This document shows positions 1 through 4,821 of a stretch of DNA of 6,202 nt, one piece after another (the first letter of the stretch is position 1; every line of letters begins with the position of its first letter). Origin of the DNA: Fimbriimonadaceae bacterium (lineage in GTDB: Bacteria > Armatimonadota > Fimbriimonadia > Fimbriimonadales > Fimbriimonadaceae); NCBI GenBank assembly GCA_947447315.1, contig CANFJD010000167.1, forward strand, positions 1 to 6,202, read 5' to 3'. The position numbers were made by a program, and so were the translations under genes. The notes under the pieces are model-generated. The model did not search any database. It was given only the letters and a program-made list of their open reading frames with translations, and had not been told where the DNA came from.

Positions 1-156
1 GTCGCCAACATAAAGCCACAGACCAGCCTGGGCAGTGGGATGATTTGGTACGGAATCCACCGCTACCTGCACCAATGCCAAAATTTCAGGATCGGTGGAG
101 GCCTCCGTCAGCGGAGCCGGAACCCGTTTGAATAGGGCGTCGATAGCAGGAGTCAT
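1..156 (-). CDS. Partial unrecognised protein (N-terminal 52 residues)
   Basis: An open frame starts with ATG at 156 and runs uninterrupted off the left edge, so only 52 residues are visible. It begins MTPAIDALFKRVPAP and continues with an acidic, helix-prone stretch, then VPNHPTAQAGLWLYVGD. There is no signal peptide, membrane segment or catalytic motif in this piece. The start is set by an ATGA overlap with the stop codon of the upstream small membrane gene, a usual sign of translational coupling, so it is probably the fourth gene of the sufC-sufD operon. No Shine-Dalgarno sequence precedes it. It does not resemble SufB, SufS, SufU, SufE or SufT over this length. The frame is well supported by the overlap. 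The function is unknown. Confidence 0.7.
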   Translation of the reverse strand, partial: MTPAIDALFKRVPAPLTEASTDPEILALVQVAVDSVPNHPTAQAGLWLYVGD

Positions 157-311
157 GCCCGCAGTTTAGCCCGGAAACCCACCCAAATCCCGATCGCTAC
201 ACCGCCGACCAGCGAAAATTTGGCCGGGATTCGCAGACCTAATCCAAGCACAAATATCAGCGCCGCGAAGGCGAATCCTAACCGGATTCGCCTCATCGTG
301 AGCGCCGACAT
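153..311 (-). CDS. Small two-helix membrane protein, 52 aa, in the suf operon
   Basis: This short gene was found by translating the gap after sufD. Its ATG overlaps the sufD stop as TAATG, and its TGA overlaps the next ATG as ATGA. The product starts MSALTMRRIRLGFAF. Residues about 11-26 are strongly hydrophobic (LGFAFAALIFVLGLGL). A short RIPAK turn follows, then a second hydrophobic stretch at about 32-46 (FSLVGGVAIGIWVGF) and a basic tail (RAKLRA). Arginines before helix 1 (residues 7, 8, 10) and lysine/arginine after helix 2 suggest a hairpin with both ends in the cytoplasm. No cysteine or histidine is present, so a metal or cluster role is unlikely. An alternative in-frame ATG lies at 296, but the overlap favours 311. 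I do not recognise a family. The perfect double overlap is the main reason to believe it is real. Confidence 0.66.
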   Translation of the reverse strand: MSALTMRRIRLGFAFAALIFVLGLGLRIPAKFSLVGGVAIGIWVGFRAKLRA

Positions 312-1639
312 TAGGCCAACTTTTGGAAGAGCCGGGCCTCAATCGCTGCCTGGATGGATGGCTCCGAGATCTTCTCAAAGACTTCGGCCGCAAACGCGTA
401 GACCAAAAGAGCTTCGGCTTCCTTCTTGGGGATACCCCGCGCACGGAGGTAGAAAAGGGCATCTTCCCTCAACTGTCCGACAGTGGCACCGTGCGTACAC
501 TTCACGTCATCCGCAAAAATTTCTAGCTGAGGTTTCGTATCCAGCTCGGCGGTTGGCGAAAGCAAAAGGCCCTGGTTCGTCTGCTTGGCGTCCGTTTTCT
601 GAGCGTCCTGGTAAACGAAAATTTTGCCGTTGAACACGCCGTGCGCATGATCATCCAAGATCGTTTTGTACACCTCAAAGCTCTGGCAATGCGGGAGGGC
701 ATGGTCGATGCGGGTGTGATTATCGATCCGTTGGTGGCCGCGACCTACGCTGGCGCCATTCAGCCAAGTTTCCGCGTTAGAACCGCCAACCCATACCGTG
801 GCATCCAAACGGGCAATTGCCGATCCAAATTGGGCGACTATGCTGTTAAGGACCGAATTCTCCGATTGATGAACTGCAAAATTTCCAATGTGAACGGCGG
901 AATCCGTTTCGTCTTGGTAGCGAACATGCTCTAACTGTGCCCCTGCTCCAAGCACCACTTCGGTGACCGGATTGGTGAAATACTGCCCGGTCTGACCGAC
1001 GTGGCTTTCTAAAATAACCGCTTCGGCGTGATCTTCCAGCACCACCAAGACGCGAGGATGAATCGCGATAGGGGAAACGGAAGCGTCGGATACGAACTGG
1101 AGGTGAATCGGGCGAACAATCTTGGTGTTCTTGGGGACATACACAAATGCTCCGTCCTGAAGAAAAGCCGTATTGAGAGCGATGAAACGGTCATCGTTCG
1201 TGGTGCCTAGCTTTTGGGAGGTGGTGGCAACCTTGCCTAGCCACTTTTCAAACGTCTCGGGCATAGCCAAAAACGCATCTTCAAATGGCAGTACGAATAC
1301 TCCGTCGGGTAACAGGTCATCCGTCGAAACCTCTGGGGCAAACTGACCGTTGATGAAGGTGAGCGTAATCGCGTCAATCTCACCCAGCGTAAGTTTTGCA
1401 ACCTGTTGGCGGTCGAGGGTCGCGCCATGCGCCGGAGCTAACTTCCACTCCGTGAGGGGACGAAGCGGTAAGTATTTAAACTCCTCGTCTCGAGTGGTGG
1501 GGACACCCACCGCCTCGAACTCGTGGAATCCACGTTCCCGCGCCGATTGCAGCCAAGCCGGACCGGTGATCTCCAGAAGTGGCTTCAAGTCGGCAAAGTG
1601 AGACGCAAAGGGTGAACTTTCCATCAGGATCGGAGCCAT
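311..1639 (-). CDS. sufD: SufD, Fe-S cluster assembly scaffold subunit
   Basis: SufD pairs with SufB and the SufC ATPase to form the cytoplasmic scaffold on which iron-sulfur clusters are built. From the ATG at 1639 the product is 442 residues, normal for SufD. The N-terminal part has the family's helical region with TRDEEFKYLPLRPL. The core is a beta-helix (RVLVVLEDHAEAVILES, then WVGGSNAETWLNG). The C-terminal part holds the strongest signature: GVFNGKI at about 334-340, KTDA at 348-351, and DTKPQLEIFADDVKC at 367-381 followed by THGATVGQL. His383 in the CTHGAT motif matches the position of the conserved histidine important in E. coli SufD (His360, from memory). The helical C-terminal domain (ALFYLRARGIPKKEAEALL) binds SufC. 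The frame stays open upstream to 1750, but that part lies inside sufC and does not look like SufD. ATG 1624, five codons downstream, is an alternative start. No clear Shine-Dalgarno sequence precedes either. The gene starts 10 nt after the sufC stop, so coupling is likely. Confidence 0.96.
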   Translation of the reverse strand: MAPILMESSPFASHFADLKPLLEITGPAWLQSARERGFHEFEAVGVPTTRDEEFKYLPLRPLTEWKLAPAHGATLDRQQVAKLTLGEIDAITLTFINGQFAPEVSTDDLLPDGVFVLPFEDAFLAMPETFEKWLGKVATTSQKLGTTNDDRFIALNTAFLQDGAFVYVPKNTKIVRPIHLQFVSDASVSPIAIHPRVLVVLEDHAEAVILESHVGQTGQYFTNPVTEVVLGAGAQLEHVRYQDETDSAVHIGNFAVHQSENSVLNSIVAQFGSAIARLDATVWVGGSNAETWLNGASVGRGHQRIDNHTRIDHALPHCQSFEVYKTILDDHAHGVFNGKIFVYQDAQKTDAKQTNQGLLLSPTAELDTKPQLEIFADDVKCTHGATVGQLREDALFYLRARGIPKKEAEALLVYAFAAEVFEKISEPSIQAAIEARLFQKLA

Positions 1640-1649
1640 GCCAGCTGGG

Positions 1650-2408
1650 TCAAGCGGCAACGGCGAGTTCCCCTTCGATGAGGCTGTAACCGTTGGCTTC
1701 CAACTCAAGTGCCAACTCAGGGCCGCCACTCTTAACAATCTTGCCGCCAATTAGCACGTGCACAAAATCTGGCCGGATGTAATCAAGCAGGCGCTGGTAG
1801 TGGGTGATCACCAACACCGCCCGCTCGGGGCTGCGGAGGCTGTTCACACCGTGGCTCACGACCTTCAATGCGTCGATATCCAATCCTGAATCGGTCTCAT
1901 CCAGAACGCACAGCTTTGGTTCCAGTACGGCCATCTGGAAAATCTCATTGCGCTTCTTTTCGCCGCCAGAAAAGCCTTCATTCACGCTGCGGGAAAGCAG
2001 CGAAGAGGGAAGCTCCATCATCTCCACCTTGCTCTTAATGTGCTTGGTGAACTCGCTCATCGTGAGCTCGGGCAAGCCGCGATGCTTCCGAACATTGTTC
2101 AATGCCGTGCGCAGGAAGTAAGTGTTCGTAACCCCGGGGATTTCGACCGGATACTGGAAAGCAAGAAAGAGGCCCTCAGCGGCACGCTCTTCCGGATCCA
2201 ATTCAAGGAGATCCTGTCCCTCAAACTCCACCGTGCCTTCTGTAACTTCGTAGTCTGCCTTCCCGGCGAGGATCGAAGCCAGGGTAGATTTGCCCGATCC
2301 GTTCGGTCCCATGATGGCGTGGACTTCGCCGGGATTAATCTGAAGATTGACGCCTTTTAGGATGGATTTTTCGTCAATTTTGGCGTGAAGATTGGTTATG
2401 GTAAGCAT
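1650..2408 (-). CDS. sufC: SufC, Fe-S cluster assembly ATPase
   Basis: SufC is a cytoplasmic ABC-type ATPase that drives conformational change of the SufB-SufD scaffold during iron-sulfur cluster assembly. It is not a transporter component. The 252-residue length is typical. Motifs in order: Walker A GPNGSGKST at 34-42 (Lys40), Q-loop in LAFQYPVEIPGV (Gln85), ABC signature SGGEKKR from 147, Walker B LCVLDE at 166-171 (Glu171), D-loop SGLD, and switch His203 in ITHYQRLL. AFQYPVEIPGV and DETDSGLDIDAL are diagnostic of SufC rather than other ABC proteins. ATG 2408 is the only reasonable start because MLTITNLHAKI matches the usual SufC N-terminus. No Shine-Dalgarno sequence lies before it. It is the first gene of a leftward operon and divergent from addB. 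sufB, which usually neighbours it, is absent on both sides. Confidence 0.97.
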   Translation of the reverse strand: MLTITNLHAKIDEKSILKGVNLQINPGEVHAIMGPNGSGKSTLASILAGKADYEVTEGTVEFEGQDLLELDPEERAAEGLFLAFQYPVEIPGVTNTYFLRTALNNVRKHRGLPELTMSEFTKHIKSKVEMMELPSSLLSRSVNEGFSGGEKKRNEIFQMAVLEPKLCVLDETDSGLDIDALKVVSHGVNSLRSPERAVLVITHYQRLLDYIRPDFVHVLIGGKIVKSGGPELALELEANGYSLIEGELAVAA

Positions 2409-2430
2409 TAGGGATGGAGGTTCTCACCCG

Positions 2431-2436
2431 ATAGTA
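2431..2436 (-). promoter_or_regulatory. Possible sufC -10 element
   Basis: Read on the minus strand this is TACTAT, matching the TA...AT ends of the -10 consensus. It ends 22 nt before the sufC ATG, which would leave a short leader of about 15 nt. No well-spaced -35 is present: TTGTCA lies 12 nt and TTGACT 21 nt upstream, both inside the inverted repeat. A promoter with a poor -35 in a repeat of this kind would suit a regulated promoter. The assignment is weak. Confidence 0.27.
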
Positions 2437-2440
2437 AACC

Positions 2441-2470
2441 CGGAATGTTGACAATAAAGTCAAGATTCCG
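2441..2470. repeat. Near-perfect inverted repeat, probable operator
   Basis: The left arm CGGAATGTTGAC (2441-2452) and right arm GTCAAGATTCCG (2459-2470) pair at 11 of 12 positions around the centre AATAAA. The single mismatch is at 2447/2464. The inner half-sites TTGAC and GTCAA are perfect. No run of T follows on either strand, so it does not look like an intrinsic terminator. A dimeric DNA-binding regulator is the natural reading. The inner half-sites resemble the YYGAC...GTCRR halves recalled for IscR-type Rrf2 regulators of iron-sulfur genes, but the spacing here is 6 nt rather than 7. It lies 4 nt upstream of the proposed sufC -10 box, where bound protein would block the -35 zone. The inverted repeat itself is certain. 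The operator role is inferred. Confidence 0.6.
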
Positions 2471-2497
2471 CGATCTCTCGAAGGTGGCGAATAGGGT

Positions 2498-2503
2498 TAC
2501 AAT
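2498..2503 (+). promoter_or_regulatory. Possible addB -10 element close to the start codon
   Basis: TACAAT matches 5 of 6 consensus bases. Only 8 nt separate it from the GTG start at 2512, so transcription would begin at or within about two bases of the start codon, giving a leaderless or nearly leaderless message. This agrees with the lack of any Shine-Dalgarno sequence before addB. No convincing -35 hexamer lies at 2474-2481. The TTGACA at 2448-2453 is 44 nt away and cannot pair with it. Confidence 0.35.
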
Positions 2504-2511
2504 GGTACGAA

Positions 2512-4821
2512 GTGAACCGTGACATTGCGGAATTAGCCGAGGCGATTGAAGCCGCTCGGGCCGGAGACCGTTGGCGAACAGTGACGGTTGTCACCCCGAG
2601 CCAAGTTTGCGGTTTGCAAACTCGCCGCCAACTGGTGCGCTCTCGCGGAGCGCTCGCGAACGTTCAGTGGCGAACCCCTGCCGATTTGCTGGCCGTTGGC
2701 AAAATTCCACCTTCGCTGAATCTTCAAATTGCGACGGCATGGCGGAATATACAAACCCCATTTGCCGAGTGGCTGGGTTACCTAGACCAAGCGGAAGTCT
2801 TGTCTCGTGCGTTCTCTGCTATCCAGCGATTGTTGGCCGAACCCGATCTGCCATCAGACATTGATGACCGCGTGCGAATTGCTTTTACTGGATTCAGCAA
2901 CGACCTGCCGGGACTTGTGCGACCTGGAGAAAATCCGCTACAGATCGCGCCAGGCACCGTGACATTTCGTCTTGACCCCGATGATCGTCGAGTCGCGACG
3001 CCGCCCTACTCTACCGGCGATTCTGATGCCCTCCCGTCGCTATCTGCAGTGGAGGCGCACGACACATTTGATGAAATCTCGCTGGCTCTTCGTGCGGTGC
3101 GGCAAGCGGTTCTAGACGGAGTCCCCGCCTACCGGTGCGGCATAGTCGTCCCCGATCGCGGATTTTATGGGCGCCTGACATTGGAAATGGGCCGCACCGC
3201 CGGTCTGCTGATGAATGGCATGGACTTGCCGACCGGGATCTCCCCGGAGGGGCGAAGGCTTCGAAGTCGGATGCCGAGCAATCCGCCCGGCAGCTGGACG
3301 GAGCTAATCCCGAAACTGACGGAAGGAGCCGACCTCAGCCAACCGGTGCGGGATCGGCTACACGATTGGGAAGAGTTGGAGCCGCTTGAGTTTCTTCCTT
3401 CGCTACCGCTAGTCCGAGTGCTTCTCGATCACCTGCTGATCGCCAAGCTACCGGGAGGTAATCAATTTGGGGATGGAATTTTCGTCTCGACTTTGGCGGG
3501 AATGGAAGGATTGGACTTTGACCGGCTGTACGTGGTCGGCTTTACCGACCGGAATTTTCCGCGTCGGGAGACGGGTAATCCGCTATTACCGCGCAGTCTC
3601 CGGCGGAATGAAGATCGGCAAATGGAGCGCGCTTTTGATCGATTAGCGTGGCGCAGCGGGGAGACGGCTGTGTTCTATTCCCGGGGCGACCGAAAGACCG
3701 ATCAGGCGGCGTTCGCATCCCCTTGGCTGAGCGCTCGCCTCGCATCCCCCATCCAAAAAGTGGCATCCCGAACCGCTCTTCTTGGGCAGGAAGCCCCGCT
3801 GAACAGACAGGAAGTTTTGATGGCCGAAAGCGGGTACCGATTACCGATCAGCCCTCCCGAACGGCTGATGGCTCGTAGTTTCGATCGGCTACCGAGCGAA
3901 GGTTTGGTATCGGTGCCGCCCAGTGAGCTTTTCCCATCCGCCGGTTGGTCACCCAGCCGGCTGGAGAGCTATCTTTCGTGCGGTCGCCGATACTACTATG
4001 AGCGATCCCTCAGACTCCCGGATCTCCGACCGGATGAGGTGGGACTGCCCCCGATTCCGCGAGGTGAAATTGCCCACCGGATACTACAGGAACTGTTTCA
4101 AAACCATTTGGAGGCGCTCTCGGACCCAGAGTTTCGATGGAACGAGCTGCACAAGTTGGAAGTAAAGATGGCGATTGAAGATCACCGATTTGGCGAACTC
4201 ATCGGTGAAAGTGTCGGCCATCAGCGGGATGCTCGTCAAATGGCCGACGAAATTGGTCGCCTTCTCGACCGTGATTCTGATGCTCGGGCCGGCGGAGCTT
4301 GGGTGCCGGCCCACTTTGAAACAAGTTTCTTTCTGGAAATCGAAGGATTACCCGTGCGCGGACGGATCGACCGTGTTGATACCTCGGCGCGCGGCGGCAA
4401 GCGAGTCATTGACTACAAATCTGGCAAGGTGGACAAGTTCTCGGAGAAAAAGGAGCCGACGAATGGCGGCCGCCGACTTCAATGGATGATTTACGCGGAA
4501 GCGACCGATCCTGGGCAGGCGGTTGAAGCGACCTATATGTCGCTCCGCGGCGGGAACGATGCGACGATTTTGTACGGGGATGACCAACGCAACCAGTTGC
4601 ATGCCTGGGTTCGCATCGCGGGACGGATGGCAGAAGAGGGTTTGATCCCCGTTCGGCCGGGTGCGGAATGCCGAACATGCCCCTACACGACCATTTGTCC
4701 GGCCGACCGTGCCGCAGTCGCAGCTCAGCAACGCGAAGAGGCAACCCCGACTTACCGGGATTTTCTTGACCTGATAAACGCGGCCGCGAGTGATACCGAT
4801 GGAGATGAGAGTGATGAATAG
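2512..4821 (+). CDS. addB: AddB-like nuclease subunit of AddAB, short form
   Basis: AddB with AddA resects double-strand DNA ends and readies them for RecA. The 769-residue product is much shorter than the roughly 1,100-1,200 residues of Bacillus AddB. The N-terminus goes straight into WRTVTVVTPSQVCGLQTRR without any Walker A motif, so this subunit should not hydrolyse ATP. A degenerate helicase core remains, with STLAGMEGLDFDRLYVVGF at about 326-344 and a PLLPRSLRR stretch. The nuclease at the C-terminus looks complete: His522 (GEIAHRIL), Glu603, Asp620 (GRIDRVD), Asp634 and Lys636 (VIDYKSGK), Gln657 and Tyr661 (QWMIY). Cys490 (LSCGRRYYYE) with Cys720, Cys723 and Cys729 (C-x2-C-x5-C) matches the AddB 4Fe-4S staple around the nuclease. 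GTG 2512 is the only usable start: upstream in frame there is a TAA at 2455 and no start codon. The alternative is another AddB-like PD-(D/E)XK protein, but the addA neighbour supports AddB. Confidence 0.9.
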   Translation: MNRDIAELAEAIEAARAGDRWRTVTVVTPSQVCGLQTRRQLVRSRGALANVQWRTPADLLAVGKIPPSLNLQIATAWRNIQTPFAEWLGYLDQAEVLSRAFSAIQRLLAEPDLPSDIDDRVRIAFTGFSNDLPGLVRPGENPLQIAPGTVTFRLDPDDRRVATPPYSTGDSDALPSLSAVEAHDTFDEISLALRAVRQAVLDGVPAYRCGIVVPDRGFYGRLTLEMGRTAGLLMNGMDLPTGISPEGRRLRSRMPSNPPGSWTELIPKLTEGADLSQPVRDRLHDWEELEPLEFLPSLPLVRVLLDHLLIAKLPGGNQFGDGIFVSTLAGMEGLDFDRLYVVGFTDRNFPRRETGNPLLPRSLRRNEDRQMERAFDRLAWRSGETAVFYSRGDRKTDQAAFASPWLSARLASPIQKVASRTALLGQEAPLNRQEVLMAESGYRLPISPPERLMARSFDRLPSEGLVSVPPSELFPSAGWSPSRLESYLSCGRRYYYERSLRLPDLRPDEVGLPPIPRGEIAHRILQELFQNHLEALSDPEFRWNELHKLEVKMAIEDHRFGELIGESVGHQRDARQMADEIGRLLDRDSDARAGGAWVPAHFETSFFLEIEGLPVRGRIDRVDTSARGGKRVIDYKSGKVDKFSEKKEPTNGGRRLQWMIYAEATDPGQAVEATYMSLRGGNDATILYGDDQRNQLHAWVRIAGRMAEEGLIPVRPGAECRTCPYTTICPADRAAVAAQQREEATPTYRDFLDLINAAASDTDGDESDE
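4801..4804 (+). promoter_or_regulatory. Ribosome binding site deciding the addA start
   Basis: GGAG inside the end of addB lies 9 nt before ATG 4814. Two other in-frame ATGs, at 4799 and 4805, overlap or abut this site and so cannot use it. It is the only credible Shine-Dalgarno sequence before any gene in the window, which favours 4814 as the addA start. Confidence 0.5.

Larger units (their letters stand above)
2409..2511. promoter_or_regulatory. Divergent sufC / addB control region
   Basis: This 103-bp gap contains no gene and must carry the signals for both the leftward suf operon and the rightward addBA genes. It is richer in A and T than its surroundings around 2431-2463. It holds a 30-bp inverted repeat (2441-2470), a possible sufC -10 box on the minus strand (2431-2436) and a possible addB -10 box on the plus strand (2498-2503). 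No riboswitch or terminator was recognised. An intrinsic terminator is not expected here because no gene ends in the gap. Confidence 0.8.

Noticed and set aside
163..168. TAAACT on the minus strand, 6 nt before the ATG at 156, as a leaderless promoter
   Set aside because: It sits inside the small membrane gene, and the ATGA overlap already explains translation of the next gene.
166..462. 98-codon minus-strand frame near the left end
   Set aside because: It overlaps the conserved C-terminus of sufD in another frame and is extremely rich in Arg and Ser. The 153-311 frame fits the operon better.
220..633. 137-codon plus-strand frame opposite sufD and the small membrane gene
   Set aside because: Low-complexity Arg/Pro/Ser composition and full overlap with conserved SufD sequence mark it as a shadow.
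1640..1750. Upstream extension of the sufD frame by 37 codons
   Set aside because: It lies entirely within the end of sufC and the extra residues do not resemble a SufD N-terminus. ATG 1639 just after the sufC stop gives the normal length.
2448..2453. TTGACA as the -35 of addB
   Set aside because: It is 44 nt from TACAAT, far beyond the usual 16-18 nt, and no good -10 lies at the correct distance. It is better explained as part of the inverted repeat.
2441..2470. The inverted repeat as a transcription terminator
   Set aside because: No T-run follows on either strand, and both flanking genes point away from it.
2502..2522. Tiny upstream ORF (ATG to TGA, six codons) overlapping the addB start
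   Set aside because: It has no ribosome binding site, and if transcription starts near 2511 its ATG would not be in the message.
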